Notes: generated from the letters alone by a model not told the origin. Counted from the stretch's first letter, positions 1-10,547 are shown. The stretch: 64,000 nt of DNA from Actinacidiphila fildesensis (GCF_042652185.1 NZ_JBHSIX010000005.1); one strand, 5' to 3'. Numbers and translations: made by a program.

Positions 1-292
1 GGCCGACCGCGATGGCGGCGGCCGCGTGGTCCTGGGTGGAGAAGATGTTGCACGACGCCCAGCGGACCTCGGCACCCAGCGCGACCAGCGTCTCGATGAG
101 GACGGCGGTCTGGATCGTCATGTGCAGTGAACCGGTGACCCGCGCGCCGGCCAGCGGCTTGGAGGCCGCGTATTCGGCACGGATCGACATCAGGCCGGGC
201 ATCTCGTGCTCGGCCAGCGTGATCTCCTTGCGGCCGTAAGCGGCCTGGGAGATGTCCGCGACCTTGAAATCAGCGGCGGTGAGGAACGGCAT
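1..292 (-). CDS. ahcY: S-adenosylhomocysteine hydrolase, N-terminal part (runs off the left edge)
   Basis: Splits S-adenosylhomocysteine, the product inhibitor of methyltransferases, into adenosine and homocysteine. Only the first 97 codons lie in the window. They read MPFLTAADFKVADISQAAYG, then the conserved AdoHcyase segments GARVTGSLHMTIQTAVLIET and WASCNIFSTQDHAAAA. The ATG is at 290-292 on the minus strand, and the frame overlaps the metF 3' end by 23 bases. It is the last visible gene of the leftward methyl-cycle operon and supplies homocysteine to MetH and adenosine to the kinase encoded upstream. Identity is clear from the motifs; the C-terminal NAD-binding half is outside the window. 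Confidence 0.95.
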   Translation of the reverse strand, partial: MPFLTAADFKVADISQAAYGRKEITLAEHEMPGLMSIRAEYAASKPLAGARVTGSLHMTIQTAVLIETLVALGAEVRWASCNIFSTQDHAAAAIAVG

Positions 293-1163
293 CTGCACTC
301 CTAATGTTTCGGTGAATGTCCAAGGCGGCCGTGGACCGATTGAGGGTGATGTAGTGGAGCCCCGGAGCGCCGGCGTCGAGCAGGCGCTGGGCCAGCCGCG
401 TAGCGTGGTCCACCCCGATCCGGTGGGCGACGTCCGGGTCGTGCTCGGCCGCCGCCAACTGGGCTGCCAGATCGTCCGGGAACGTCGCATTGCTCAGTTC
501 GGCGAAGCGCCGGATCTGCCGGACGTCGGTGGCGGGCATGATCTCCGGGATGATCGGCAGATCGCATCCCGCGGCGGCCACCCGGTCCCGGAGCCTGAAG
601 TAGTCCTCGGCCCGGAAGAACATCTGGGTGATGGCGTAGTCGGCCCCGGCCCGCGCCTTGGCGACGAAGTGCCGGACCTCGGTCTCCCAGTCGGGTGAAC
701 GCGGGTGGCGCTCGGGGAAGGCCGCGACGCCGATGCTGAAGTTCCCCGACCCCTTGACCAGCGTGACCAGTTCCCGGGCGTGGTTCAGCCCGTCCGGGTG
801 CGGCACCCACGCACCGCGCGGATCGCCCGGCGGGTCGCCGCGCAGCACCAGGACGTCCCGGACGCCCGCGTCGGCGTACTGCCCGATGATGCGCCGCAGT
901 TCACCGACCGAGTGCCCGACCGCCGTGAGATGGGCCACCGGGCGCAGACTCGTCTGGGCGGCGATCCGCTGGGTGACCGCGATGGTGCGGGAGCGGGACG
1001 AGCCGCCGGCGCCGTAGGTGACCGAGACGAAGGTGGGGGCGACGGCCTCGATCCGCCGGATGCTCTCCCACAGCGAGCGCTCGCCCGCGTCCGTCTTCGG
1101 CGGGAAGAACTCGAAGGAGAAGGACCGGGTTCCCGAGGCCAGAATCTCGCGCAGCGTGCTCAT
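270..1163 (-). CDS. metF: methylenetetrahydrofolate reductase
   Basis: Reduces 5,10-methylene-THF to 5-methyl-THF, the methyl donor for MetH. The product is 297 aa, the normal size. It opens MSTLREILASGTRSFSFEFF and carries the family signature FEFFPPKTDAGE, the segment SVTYGAGGSSRSRT and the core LVLRGDPPGD. The ATG at 1161-1163 overlaps the metH stop (ATGA), so translation is probably coupled. Its 3' end overlaps the start of ahcY. A metF inside a secondary-metabolite cluster suggests a dedicated methyl supply; whether a second housekeeping copy exists cannot be seen here. Confidence 0.95.
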   Translation of the reverse strand: MSTLREILASGTRSFSFEFFPPKTDAGERSLWESIRRIEAVAPTFVSVTYGAGGSSRSRTIAVTQRIAAQTSLRPVAHLTAVGHSVGELRRIIGQYADAGVRDVLVLRGDPPGDPRGAWVPHPDGLNHARELVTLVKGSGNFSIGVAAFPERHPRSPDWETEVRHFVAKARAGADYAITQMFFRAEDYFRLRDRVAAAGCDLPIIPEIMPATDVRQIRRFAELSNATFPDDLAAQLAAAEHDPDVAHRIGVDHATRLAQRLLDAGAPGLHYITLNRSTAALDIHRNIRSADAVPHRR

Positions 1164-4100
1164 GAGGGGCCTCCATGAGCGTTGAAGTAGCTGGCTTCCG
1201 GGTGGTGGATGACGATCGCGTCGGTGGACTGCTCGGGGTGCAGCTGGAACTCCTCGGAGAGGTTGACCCCGATGCGTTCCGGCTGGAGCAGGTCCATGAT
1301 CTTGGCGCGGTCCTCCAGGTTGGGGCAGGCCGGGTAGCCGAGGGAGTAGCGGCAGCCCTGGTACTCGGTGCGGAACATCGCGTCCAGGTTGTCCGGGTCC
1401 GCTGAGGCGATGCCCAGCTCGGACCTGACCCGTCCGTGCCAGTACTCCGCCAGTGCCTCGGTCAGCTGCACCGACAGCCCGTGCAGTTCCATGTAGTCGC
1501 GATACGCGTTCGCCGCGAAGATCTCGTTGGCCGCGACCGAGACCCGGTTCCCGACGGTGACGACCTGCATCTCGATGACGTCGGTCTCGCCGGAGTCCTC
1601 CGGGCGGAAGAAGTCCGCCAGGCACAGCCGGCGCCCGCGGCGCTGCCGGGGGAAGGTGAAGCGGGTCCGTTCGCCGCCGTCCTCGCCCAGGATGATCAGA
1701 TCGTCGCCCTTGGACACGCAGGGGAAGTAGCCGTAGACGATGGCCGCTTCGAGCATGTTCTCGGTGTGCAGCCGGTCGAGCCACATCCGCAGCCGCGGCC
1801 GGCCTTCGGTTTCCACCAGCTCCTCGTACGAAGGACCGCTGCCGCGAGCCGACTTCAGGCCCCACTGGCCCTTGAAGAGCGCGGCCTCGTCCACCCAGGC
1901 CGCGTACTCCTTCAGCGGCGTGCCCTTGATGATGCGGCTGCCCCAGAACGGCGGGGTGGGGACCGGGTTGTCGGTGGCCACGTTCGACCGGACCGAGCCG
2001 CGCTCCTCGTCCGGCTCCTCGATGACGATGGCCGGACGTACCGGTACCCGCCGCTGCTTAAGCTCCGGCAACGTCGCTCCCGGCACACCGCGCTTGACGG
2101 CGATCAGCGCGTCCATCAGCCGCAGGCCCTCGAACGCGTCGCGGGCGTAGCGGACCTCGCCCTCGTAGATCTCGTGCAGGTCCTGCTCGACATAGGCGCG
2201 GGTCAATGCTGCGCCACCCAGAATGACGGGGTAGTCGGCGGCCATCTTGCGCTGGTTGAGCTCCTGCAGGTTCTCCTTCATGATCACGGTGGACTTCACC
2301 AGGAGTCCCGACATGCCGATCACGTCGGCCTTGTGCTCGGTCGCCGCGTCCAGGATCGCCGCCACCGGCTGCTTGATCCCCAAATTCACGACGTTGTAGC
2401 CGTTGTTGGACAGGATGATGTCGACGAGGTTCTTACCGATGTCATGAACGTCGCCACGGACCGTGGCCAGCACGATCGTGCCCTTGCCCTCCGCGTCGGA
2501 CTTCTCCATGTGCGGTTCGAGGTAGGCGACCGCGGTCTTCATGACCTCCGCGGACTGCAGCACGAACGGCAACTGCATCTGACCCGAACCGAACAGCTCG
2601 CCCACGACCTTCATGCCCTCCAGCAGGGTGTCGTTGACGATCGCCAGCGCGGGACGGGTCGCGAGCGCCTCGTCCAGGTCGCGGTCCAGGCCGTTCTTCT
2701 CACCGTCGATGATCCGCCGCTGCAGCCGCTCGTCCAGTGGCAGGGCGGCGAGCTCCTCGGCCCGGCCGGCCTTCACCGACTTCATGTCGACGCCCTCGAA
2801 GGCCTCCAAGAAGGCCTGCAGCGGGTCGTAGCCCTCACGGCGCCGGTCATAGACCAGATCAAGGGCGATCTCCCGCTGCTCCTCGGGGATACGAGCGATC
2901 GGCACGATCTTCGCGGCGTGCACGATCGCGGAGTCCAGACCTGCCGCAACGCATTCGTTGAGGAACACGGAGTTCAGTACGACGCGGGCGGCCGGGTTGA
3001 GCCCGAAGGAGATGTTCGACAGGCCGAGGGTCGTCTGCACCAGGGGGTGGCGGCGCTTCAACTCCCTGATCGCCTCGATGGTGGCGATGCCGTCCTTGCG
3101 GGACTCCTCCTGGCCGGTGGCGATCGTGAAGGTCAGGCAGTCCACCAGGATGTCGGACTCATGGATGCCCCAGTTGGTGGTCAGATCCGTGATGAGGCGC
3201 TCAGCGATGGCGACCTTGTGCTCGGGGGTGCGGGCCTGGCCCTGCTCGTCGATCGTCAGCGCGATCAACGCGGCACCGTGCTCCGAGGCCAGTGCGGTGA
3301 CTTGCGCGAAACGTGACTCAGGTCCGTCACCGTCCTCGTAGTTGACGGAGTTGATGACGGCGCGACCACCGAGCTTCTCCAACCCGGCCTTCAGTACAGG
3401 AACTTCGGTGGAGTCCAGCACGATGGGCAACGTCGACGCGGTCGCGAAACGGCCCGCGATCTCACTCATGTCGAGGGCGCCGTCGCGGCCGACGTAGTCC
3501 ACGCACAGGTCCAGCAGGTGCGCGCCTTCGCGGATCTGGTCGCGGGCCATCTCGACGCAGTCGTCCCAACGGCCTTCGAGCATGGCCTCACGGAACTTCT
3601 TCGACCCGTTGGCGTTCGTCCGCTCACCGATCGCCAGATACGACGCGTCCTGCTTGAACGGCACCGTCTGGTAGAGCGACGCGGCACCTGGTTCGGGGCG
3701 CGGGTTGCGCGGCGACAGGTCCAGGCCCCGCACCCGCTCCACGACCCGCCGCAAGTGCTCGGGGGTGGTGCCGCAGCAGCCGCCGACCAACGACAGCCCG
3801 TACTCCCGCACGAAGGTCTCGTGCGCGTCAGCGAGCTCCTCCGGCGACAGCGGGTAGTGCGCGCCGTCCTTGCCCAGCACCGGCAGGCCGGCATTGGGCA
3901 TGCACGAGACGGCGATACGGGCATGCTGCGACAGATAGCGCAGGTGCTCGCCCATCTCGGCCGGCCCGGTAGCGCAGTTCAGACCGATCATGTCGATACC
4001 GAGCGGTTCCAGCGCCGTCAGCGCCGCACCGATCTCGGAACCCAGCAGCATCGTGCCCGTCGTCTCGACGGTCACATGCGTGATGATGGGCAGGTTGATT

Positions 4101-4657
4101 CCGAGTTTCCGCAGAGCGCGATGCGCGCCGAGGATGGCGGCCTTGGTCTGCAGGAGGTCCTGAGTGGTCTCCACCAGGATCGCGTCCGCGCCGCCCTCGA
4201 CGAGCCCGGCCACATTCGCCTCGTAGCCGTCCCGCAGCGCCACGTAGGGTGCGTGGCCGAGCGTGGGCAGCTTGGTGCCGGGGCCGACGGAGCCGAGCAC
4301 CCAGCGCGGCCGGTCGGGCGTGGCGAAGCCGTCCGCCACCTCACGGGCCAACCGGGCGCCCGTCAGGGACAGTTCGTGGATCCGTTCGGGGATGTCGTAC
4401 TCCCCCAGTGCCGCCAGGTTGGCGCCGAAGGTGTTGGTCTCGACGCAGTCGACACCCGCCGCGAAGTACTCCTCGTGCACCGACCGCACGATGTCCGGCC
4501 GGGTGACGTTCAGAACCTCGTTGCACCCTTCCAGGTTCTCGAAGTCGTCCATCGAGGGGTCCTGGGCCTGCAGCATCGTGCCCATCGCGCCGTCGGCCAC
4601 CACCACCCGGGTGGCGAATGCCCGACGCAGCGCGTCCGACCGGGCGGCCGCGCTCAT
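1160..4657 (-). CDS. metH: cobalamin-dependent methionine synthase
   Basis: Transfers the methyl group of 5-methyl-THF to homocysteine through methylcobalamin. At 1165 aa it is full length with all four modules. The N-terminal homocysteine-binding barrel has the zinc cysteines in LNCATG and VGGCCGTTPEHL. A pterin-binding domain starts near AIGERTNANGSKKF. The B12 module carries the cobalt-ligand motif RGDVHDIGKN. The C-terminal reactivation domain has SAM-binding sequence such as YSLGYPACPN. The ATG at 4655-4657 overlaps the stop of the upstream kinase gene, and the stop overlaps the metF start, both as ATGA. I see no missing catalytic residue. Confidence 0.96.
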   Translation of the reverse strand: MSAAARSDALRRAFATRVVVADGAMGTMLQAQDPSMDDFENLEGCNEVLNVTRPDIVRSVHEEYFAAGVDCVETNTFGANLAALGEYDIPERIHELSLTGARLAREVADGFATPDRPRWVLGSVGPGTKLPTLGHAPYVALRDGYEANVAGLVEGGADAILVETTQDLLQTKAAILGAHRALRKLGINLPIITHVTVETTGTMLLGSEIGAALTALEPLGIDMIGLNCATGPAEMGEHLRYLSQHARIAVSCMPNAGLPVLGKDGAHYPLSPEELADAHETFVREYGLSLVGGCCGTTPEHLRRVVERVRGLDLSPRNPRPEPGAASLYQTVPFKQDASYLAIGERTNANGSKKFREAMLEGRWDDCVEMARDQIREGAHLLDLCVDYVGRDGALDMSEIAGRFATASTLPIVLDSTEVPVLKAGLEKLGGRAVINSVNYEDGDGPESRFAQVTALASEHGAALIALTIDEQGQARTPEHKVAIAERLITDLTTNWGIHESDILVDCLTFTIATGQEESRKDGIATIEAIRELKRRHPLVQTTLGLSNISFGLNPAARVVLNSVFLNECVAAGLDSAIVHAAKIVPIARIPEEQREIALDLVYDRRREGYDPLQAFLEAFEGVDMKSVKAGRAEELAALPLDERLQRRIIDGEKNGLDRDLDEALATRPALAIVNDTLLEGMKVVGELFGSGQMQLPFVLQSAEVMKTAVAYLEPHMEKSDAEGKGTIVLATVRGDVHDIGKNLVDIILSNNGYNVVNLGIKQPVAAILDAATEHKADVIGMSGLLVKSTVIMKENLQELNQRKMAADYPVILGGAALTRAYVEQDLHEIYEGEVRYARDAFEGLRLMDALIAVKRGVPGATLPELKQRRVPVRPAIVIEEPDEERGSVRSNVATDNPVPTPPFWGSRIIKGTPLKEYAAWVDEAALFKGQWGLKSARGSGPSYEELVETEGRPRLRMWLDRLHTENMLEAAIVYGYFPCVSKGDDLIILGEDGGERTRFTFPRQRRGRRLCLADFFRPEDSGETDVIEMQVVTVGNRVSVAANEIFAANAYRDYMELHGLSVQLTEALAEYWHGRVRSELGIASADPDNLDAMFRTEYQGCRYSLGYPACPNLEDRAKIMDLLQPERIGVNLSEEFQLHPEQSTDAIVIHHPEASYFNAHGGPS

Positions 4658-5637
4658 GACACGCCCACCAGTTGGGGCTCGATCGCATCGGCCGCCTCGT
4701 CGCCGTGGGCGATCTGGATACGGGCGGTGAGCTCGGCAGGTGAGATCTCGTACTCCTGGGTCCCGATGGATTCCAGCACCACTGAGGCCAGCGCGCAGCC
4801 GAGCTGGGCGGAGCGGATGTCGGACCACTTCCAGGCGACGCCTGCCAGGAAGCCCGACCGGAAGGCGTCACCGACTCCCGTCGGATCCACCACCGTGGCG
4901 TCCGGCACCGCGGACACGGAGAGGGTCGGCTCGCCGGCCCGCGCGATGTCCACACCGTCGGCGCCGCGGGTGGTCACCCAGGTGCCGACCTGGTCGAGCA
5001 GCTGGGAGTGGGTCCATCCCGTGCGCTCCTGGAGCAGCGAGGCCTCGTAGTCGTTGGTGAACAGGTAGGTCGCACCGGTCACCAACTGCCGGGCCGATGG
5101 TCCGTCGAGACGCGCGAGCTGCTGCGAGGGATCGGCGGCGAACGAGATGCCCAACTCACGGCACTCCGCGGTGTGCCGGAGCATCGCGTCCGGGTCGTTG
5201 GGCGAGACCACGACCAGATCGAGACCACCGGCCCGCTCCACGACCGGGGCGAGGGCGATCTCCCGGGCCTCGGACATCGCACCCGCGTAGAAGGTCGCGA
5301 TCTGGTTCTGGTCCGCGTCGGTGGTGCAGACGAAGCGCGCGGTGTGCCGGGTCTCGCTCACCCGTACCGAGGCGGTGTCGACGTCGTTGCCCTCGAGCCA
5401 CTGCCTGTACTCCGCGAAGTCGACGCCCGCCGCCCCGACCAGCAGGGGCCGGATTCCCAGCCGTCCCAGGCCGATGGCGATATTGGCCGCCACCCCGCCC
5501 CGCCGGACCTCCAGGTCGTCGGCGAGGAAGGAAAGAGATACCTTGTCGAGCCGGTCGGCGAGCAACTGCTCGGTGAAGCGGCCGGGGTAGAACATCAGAT
5601 GGTCGGTCGCAATGGATCCGGTGACGGCGATCTTCAC
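4654..5637 (-). CDS. PfkB-family sugar/nucleoside kinase, probable adenosine kinase
   Basis: A 327-aa ribokinase-fold kinase. The N-terminal sugar-binding part includes VRRGGVAANIAIGLGRLG, and the C-terminal PfkB signature is DPTGVGDAFRSGFLAG with the catalytic Asp in GDAF. The start is GTG at 5635-5637, chosen because an AAAGGAGAG ribosome site precedes it; in-frame upstream sequence does not look coded. Between metK and metH, and upstream of ahcY, the likely job is to phosphorylate adenosine released by AhcY and so pull the hydrolysis forward. The substrate is inferred from context; PfkB members also use other sugars. Confidence 0.85.
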   Translation of the reverse strand: MKIAVTGSIATDHLMFYPGRFTEQLLADRLDKVSLSFLADDLEVRRGGVAANIAIGLGRLGIRPLLVGAAGVDFAEYRQWLEGNDVDTASVRVSETRHTARFVCTTDADQNQIATFYAGAMSEAREIALAPVVERAGGLDLVVVSPNDPDAMLRHTAECRELGISFAADPSQQLARLDGPSARQLVTGATYLFTNDYEASLLQERTGWTHSQLLDQVGTWVTTRGADGVDIARAGEPTLSVSAVPDATVVDPTGVGDAFRSGFLAGVAWKWSDIRSAQLGCALASVVLESIGTQEYEISPAELTARIQIAHGDEAADAIEPQLVGVS

Positions 5638-5662
5638 AACTGTTTCTCTCCTTTGGCTGAGG

Positions 5663-6871
<1,209 letters not shown>

Positions 6872-6918
6872 GGTTCCTCCAGATGGTCGGCAACCTCAGG
6901 CCATGTTGCGTGCAGTGC

Positions 6919-6936
6919 CTGCAAGGCCGCTCAAGA
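6919..6936 (-). promoter_or_regulatory. candidate SARP-type heptad repeat upstream of metK
   Basis: On the minus strand TCTTGAG and CTTGCAG are separated by CGGC, an 11-base period, and CGTCAAC continues the period upstream. The core resembles the T-Y-R-A-G heptads seen before other leftward genes here. Assignment as a SARP site is inference. Confidence 0.45.
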
Positions 6937-6972
6937 CGGGGTTGACGCGGTTACGGCGTCGGGGGGCGGCTC

Positions 6973-7860
6973 TCAGGAGCCGAACGCGGACTGGTCACGC
7001 TTGGTGTGCTCGACGAGGACGGACGCGTCCTTGTCGCCGTCCCCGGCCTCGATGACCTCGGCGAACCGGGCGCGGACCATGTCGAGTACCGGCAGCGTGA
7101 CACCTGCCTCCTGTGCGGCCTGGTTGGCCAGCCGGAGGTCCTTCTCCATCAACTCGGCGCGGAAGAAGGCTGGTTCGTAGGTTCCGTTGAGCATCAGATT
7201 CGCCCGGAAGCGCATCACGACCGAGCTGAACCCGCTGCCGACGATGGAGGAGATGAGCATGTCGCGGTCGAGTCCGGCGCTCACCCCGTAGGCGACGCTC
7301 TCGGCGAGTGCGGCTACCTGGGCGCCGAGCAGCAGGTTGAAGATGAGCTTGATGGTGGTGGCCATGCCGGGTGCCCCGGCCGGCACCACTTCGGAGCCGA
7401 TGGTGTCGAGGATGTCCCGCACGTCGGCGATGTCATCGTCCCGGCCCGAGGCGAACACCCGAAGCTCACCCTTGCGGGCCTGGAAGGGATTGCCCACCAC
7501 GCACGCCTCCACCCGGCGTACGCCCAGCTGCGCGAGGCGCTCCGCGGACTCCCTGGCGTAGCGGGGCGAGACGGTGGAGGTGTCGATCACCACGGTGCCG
7601 GGCTCCAGCACCGGCGCGAGCAGGCCGAACAGGATCTGCTCCACGGCGTGCTCGTCGCTCAGGCTGAGTATCACCACCCCATGGCCGGTCGCCGCCTCGA
7701 CGGGGGTGGCGGCGGCCCGGGCTCCTGCGGCGACCAGCGGCTCGGCCTTGCTTGCCGTGCGGTTGTACACCGTGAGCGGGTAACCGGCGTCGAGCAGGGT
7801 GTGCGCCATTCCGCCACCCATGTTTCCCAGTCCGATGAAGGCGAGCTGCTTCGCGTCCAT
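6973..7860 (-). CDS. NAD(P)-dependent oxidoreductase, 3-hydroxyisobutyrate dehydrogenase family
   Basis: A 295-aa beta-hydroxyacid-dehydrogenase-type enzyme. The N-terminus carries the Rossmann motif FIGLGNMGGGMA, followed by the substrate-binding signature VVIDTSTVSP. The catalytic-lysine helix is GAPGMATTIKLIFNLLLG, so the usual Lys is present. That favours a dehydrogenase or carbonyl reductase over an imine reductase, in which this Lys is normally replaced. It lies 16 bases downstream of a small ABM monooxygenase gene and about 100 bases upstream of metK. Its role on the polyketide is unknown. Confidence 0.85.
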   Translation of the reverse strand: MDAKQLAFIGLGNMGGGMAHTLLDAGYPLTVYNRTASKAEPLVAAGARAAATPVEAATGHGVVILSLSDEHAVEQILFGLLAPVLEPGTVVIDTSTVSPRYARESAERLAQLGVRRVEACVVGNPFQARKGELRVFASGRDDDIADVRDILDTIGSEVVPAGAPGMATTIKLIFNLLLGAQVAALAESVAYGVSAGLDRDMLISSIVGSGFSSVVMRFRANLMLNGTYEPAFFRAELMEKDLRLANQAAQEAGVTLPVLDMVRARFAEVIEAGDGDKDASVLVEHTKRDQSAFGS

Positions 7861-7877
7861 GTCACTCCTCGCTGAGG

Positions 7878-8237
7878 TCAGGCGGTCGCTGCGGCGGCGC
7901 CCAGACCGCCGAGGTCGTACACGATCTGGCTGAGGATCATCTGACCCCCGACCCGGAAGGGCTTCAGTCGGCGACGGTGCTCGACATGCGCCTCACTGCG
8001 CTCGAACGCCCGGAAGCTGGGTTCGTCGATCCAGTCGGTGAAGACGTAGTAGACGAACTCCTCCTCGGCGCTGCGCACCAGCACCTGGCCGAGGTTGGCG
8101 GGATCGAGGGCGATCACCCTTGCGACCTCCAGCCACGCGTGCTCGAAGTTGACCGCCGCCCCCGGGCGGATCTCCATCCGCAGAATCACCCGGAAGGGCG
8201 GGGCATCGGTGCCGCCACTGCTCGTTTTGCCGTTCAC
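7878..8237 (-). CDS. antibiotic biosynthesis monooxygenase (ABM) domain protein
   Basis: A 119-aa ferredoxin-like-fold protein. The core runs FRVILRMEIRPGAAVNFEHA, FVYYVFTDWIDEPSFRAFER and HVEHRRRL, the pattern of cofactor-free quinone-forming monooxygenases and related cyclases in aromatic polyketide clusters. The GTG start follows GGTGAG. It closely resembles the ABM protein at 44192-44515 (WVDETGFRAFEDGKAHVAHR), so the two are paralogues. It probably leads the transcript continuing into the reductase and perhaps the SAM genes. Oxygenase versus cyclase activity cannot be told from sequence. Confidence 0.8.
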   Translation of the reverse strand: MNGKTSSGGTDAPPFRVILRMEIRPGAAVNFEHAWLEVARVIALDPANLGQVLVRSAEEEFVYYVFTDWIDEPSFRAFERSEAHVEHRRRLKPFRVGGQMILSQIVYDLGGLGAAAATA

Positions 8238-8306
8238 GTCTCACCGCCGGTCTCTTGGACGCCGCCGGAGCACCTCCGGTGGTCGGCGGAACGCTGGCAG
8301 GACCCG

Positions 8307-8324
8307 ATCGAGACCGGCTCAAGG
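8307..8324 (-). promoter_or_regulatory. candidate SARP-type heptad repeat upstream of the ABM gene
   Basis: On the minus strand CCTTGAG-CCGG-TCTCGAT gives two heptads with 11-base period, 70-87 bases upstream of the GTG at 8237. It fits the pattern found before other cluster genes. Confidence 0.5.
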
Positions 8325-8367
8325 GGCACCCCTGTCGCGATGTGACGGCCGGCGGTCAGGACGCTGG

Positions 8368-8421
8368 ACGGCCCTCGGGCACGCACCCCGCCGCGCGGAG
8401 GTGTGCATGCCCGAGGGCCGT
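8368..8421. terminator. hairpin terminator
   Basis: A perfect 14-bp inverted repeat (ACGGCCCTCGGGCA and its complement) with arms at 8368-8381 and 8408-8421, in the gap just past the NmrA-like gene stop. It separates that operon from the ABM gene downstream. Confidence 0.75.
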
Positions 8422-8441
8422 TTCTGTGAAGTCAACTCCGC

Positions 8442-9287
8442 TCAGCTGTAATCCTCCTGATGGTCCTTCAGCCAGCTGTCGAAGGTGCGGGGAGGAAGAC
8501 CGGTGACGGACTCCACGGTCGGCAGCGGGATACCACCGCGCGCCGGATCAGGATCGCTCTGCACGGCCAGCAGCCCTTCGGTGAACTCGGCGGACAGACC
8601 CGCGCCGACCATGGCCTGCTGGGCCTTCTCCACCGGCATCTCCACGTAGCTCAGAGGCCGCCCGAGCAGCTTGGCGATCCGCTGGACCGCGTCGTCGGTG
8701 GTGAGCGCCTCCGGGCCGGTGACCGTGTAGTTACGGCCCTCGTGGCCCGGGGTGACGAGGGCGGTGGCGGCCACCGCGGCGACGTCCGCCGGATGCACCA
8801 GGGCGCGGGCGATCGTCCCGTACACCCCGTAGACGGTGTCGTGGGACCTGATCGACGCCCGCCACTGCAGCGCGTTGGTCATGAAGGTCGCACCGCGCAG
8901 CATCGTGCACGCCGCGCCCGAGTCCTGGAACGCGCGGTCCGCCTCGGCGTGCGCGCGGCCGTACGAAGTCTCGACCGGCGGCAGCGCGGCCACCGAGGAC
9001 ATCCGCACCACCCGCGCCGTACCCGCGCGCCGCACCTCTTCGGCCACGGCGAGGTCGTAGGACAGGGCGTCGGGGCCCGCGGAGAGCATGAACACCGCGT
9101 CCACCCCCTCCAGCGCGGCCCGGATGCTCCGGCTGTCGTCGAGGTCTCCCGTGCGGACCTCCACCTCGCTGTCGAAGACGGCCCGGGACGGGTTCCGGGT
9201 GAAGGCCCGGACCTGCTTCCCGCGCTCGACCAGCCCGTTGACCACCTCTTTGCCGACATTGCCGGTGGCTCCGAAGACCAGGATCAT
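8442..9287 (-). CDS. NmrA-like NAD(P)H-binding protein (atypical SDR)
   Basis: A 281-aa Rossmann protein. GATGNVGKEV is the glycine motif near the N-terminus, and GRNYTVTGPEALTTDDAV is typical of the NmrA/quinone-oxidoreductase-like group. The ATG follows GAGGAGGACGAACG. It is the last gene of a tightly spaced leftward run (F420-type oxidoreductase, two FAD monooxygenases, this gene) ended by the hairpin at 8368-8421. Members are either reductases of small quinone or enone substrates or redox sensors; the polyketide context favours a tailoring reductase. Confidence 0.75.
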   Translation of the reverse strand: MILVFGATGNVGKEVVNGLVERGKQVRAFTRNPSRAVFDSEVEVRTGDLDDSRSIRAALEGVDAVFMLSAGPDALSYDLAVAEEVRRAGTARVVRMSSVAALPPVETSYGRAHAEADRAFQDSGAACTMLRGATFMTNALQWRASIRSHDTVYGVYGTIARALVHPADVAAVAATALVTPGHEGRNYTVTGPEALTTDDAVQRIAKLLGRPLSYVEMPVEKAQQAMVGAGLSAEFTEGLLAVQSDPDPARGGIPLPTVESVTGLPPRTFDSWLKDHQEDYS

Positions 9288-9299
9288 CGTTCGTCCTCC

Positions 9300-10547
9300 T
9301 CAAGGACGCCGGGTGGAAACCGGCCCGGCAGGTTCCGGAACCGGGACCGGTTCCGGCAGCGCCGGGGGGTGCCAGTCGCCAACACCGGCCACCCCTTTCT
9401 GTCCGGCACGCGGTGGCGCGATTCTCAGCTTCACGTTGCGCACCAGTAGCTCCAGGCGCCGCTCGTTCAGCTTCAGCTCTCCCATCCGGCGGGAGGCCTC
9501 GACGATCGCCTGTGACCGGGGCCGCCGCAGTTCGTCGTAGCCGGCGAGCGCGCGGGGGATGTCGGCCTCGGCCGCCAGCACGGAGCAGAGCACGGCCGAG
9601 TCCTCCAGCGCCTGGCAGGCACCCTGTCCGAGGTCCGAGGTCATGGCGTGGGCGGCGTCGCCGAGCATCACCACACGGCCCGAGACATAGCTGGGCAGCG
9701 GCTGTGCCAGCTCGAAGACGTCGTGGCGCAGCACCCGGTCGGGCGGCGTGGCGGCGATCAGCGCGGGGATCGGGTCATGCCAGGAGCCGAACCGCTCTCG
9801 CACCTGCGCGTGTTCGTCGGGGTATCGGACACCTTCGGGAAGATTGGCCACGGCGAACCAGTAGACGCGGTCCGCGGCCAGTGGCATCCGCCCGAACTCC
9901 CGGCCCCGGCCCCAGGTGCTGCCGCCGGGCTCGGCGCTGCCGTCGCACCCCTCGGCGATACCCCGCCAGACGCTGTGGCCGCTGTAGACCGGCGGTGGCA
10001 CCTGCGGCCAGCGGGCGCTCCTGATCCGGCTGAACGTGCCGTCCGCGGCGACCACCATGTCGCCGTGCACGGTCCGCTCGCCGCCCTCGGTCCGGTAGCT
10101 GACGCGGGCGCCGTCGGTCACGTCGGTGACCTCGGTGACGTCGGCGCCGGTGTGCAGCGATGCCTCCGGCAGGGCTGCGCGCAGCGTGCCGTGCAGGTCC
10201 GGCCGGGGCAGGACGATGATCGACAGTCCGCGCTCGCGCAGGAAGGCCGGATCGGCCGGCCGTTGCAGCCGCCGCCCGGACGCCGCCCGCAGGCCCTCGC
10301 CGCCGGGATCCATGGTCGCCGAGAGGGCGCGTACCGCATCGCCGACCCCGAGCCGGTCGAGCGCGCGCTGGGCGTTCGTCAGCAGCGAGATACCCGCCCC
10401 CGACTCACGCATCCGATCGGCGCGCTCCAGTACGGTGACGCGCCAGCCGAGCCGGTGCAGCCCGACAGCCGCGGACAGGCCGCCGATGCCGCCGCCCACC
10501 ACCACGGCATGGCGGCCGGCACCGGCCGAACCGTTCCGATCAGACAC
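9300..10547 (-). CDS. FAD-dependent aromatic monooxygenase (PHBH fold)
   Basis: A group A flavoprotein hydroxylase of about 415 aa. The FAD-binding motif is VVVGGGIGGLSAAVGLHRLG, and the second FAD motif is RVVMLGDAAHAMTSDLGQGA. I chose the GTG at 10545-10547, which overlaps the upstream gene stop; in-frame ATG and TTG codons 36-39 bases earlier would add 12-13 residues. The Pro-rich C-terminus (PEPVPVPEPAGP) is probably disordered. It sits directly behind a second, different monooxygenase, so the two probably act in sequence. Likely substrate: a polycyclic phenol or quinone. Confidence 0.85.
   Translation of the reverse strand: MSDRNGSAGAGRHAVVVGGGIGGLSAAVGLHRLGWRVTVLERADRMRESGAGISLLTNAQRALDRLGVGDAVRALSATMDPGGEGLRAASGRRLQRPADPAFLRERGLSIIVLPRPDLHGTLRAALPEASLHTGADVTEVTDVTDGARVSYRTEGGERTVHGDMVVAADGTFSRIRSARWPQVPPPVYSGHSVWRGIAEGCDGSAEPGGSTWGRGREFGRMPLAADRVYWFAVANLPEGVRYPDEHAQVRERFGSWHDPIPALIAATPPDRVLRHDVFELAQPLPSYVSGRVVMLGDAAHAMTSDLGQGACQALEDSAVLCSVLAAEADIPRALAGYDELRRPRSQAIVEASRRMGELKLNERRLELLVRNVKLRIAPPRAGQKGVAGVGDWHPPALPEPVPVPEPAGPVSTRRP

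Noticed and set aside
1436..3316. A 626-codon open frame on the plus strand opposite metH
   Set aside because: It is antisense to a complete, motif-rich MetH. High GC at third positions keeps the opposite frame open; its translation is low-complexity (Gly/Arg/Asp/Leu) with no domain.
6872..6972. Possible SAM riboswitch before metK
   Set aside because: The region is short and GC-rich, and I could not find the conserved paired segments of any SAM riboswitch class. A heptad repeat explains it better.
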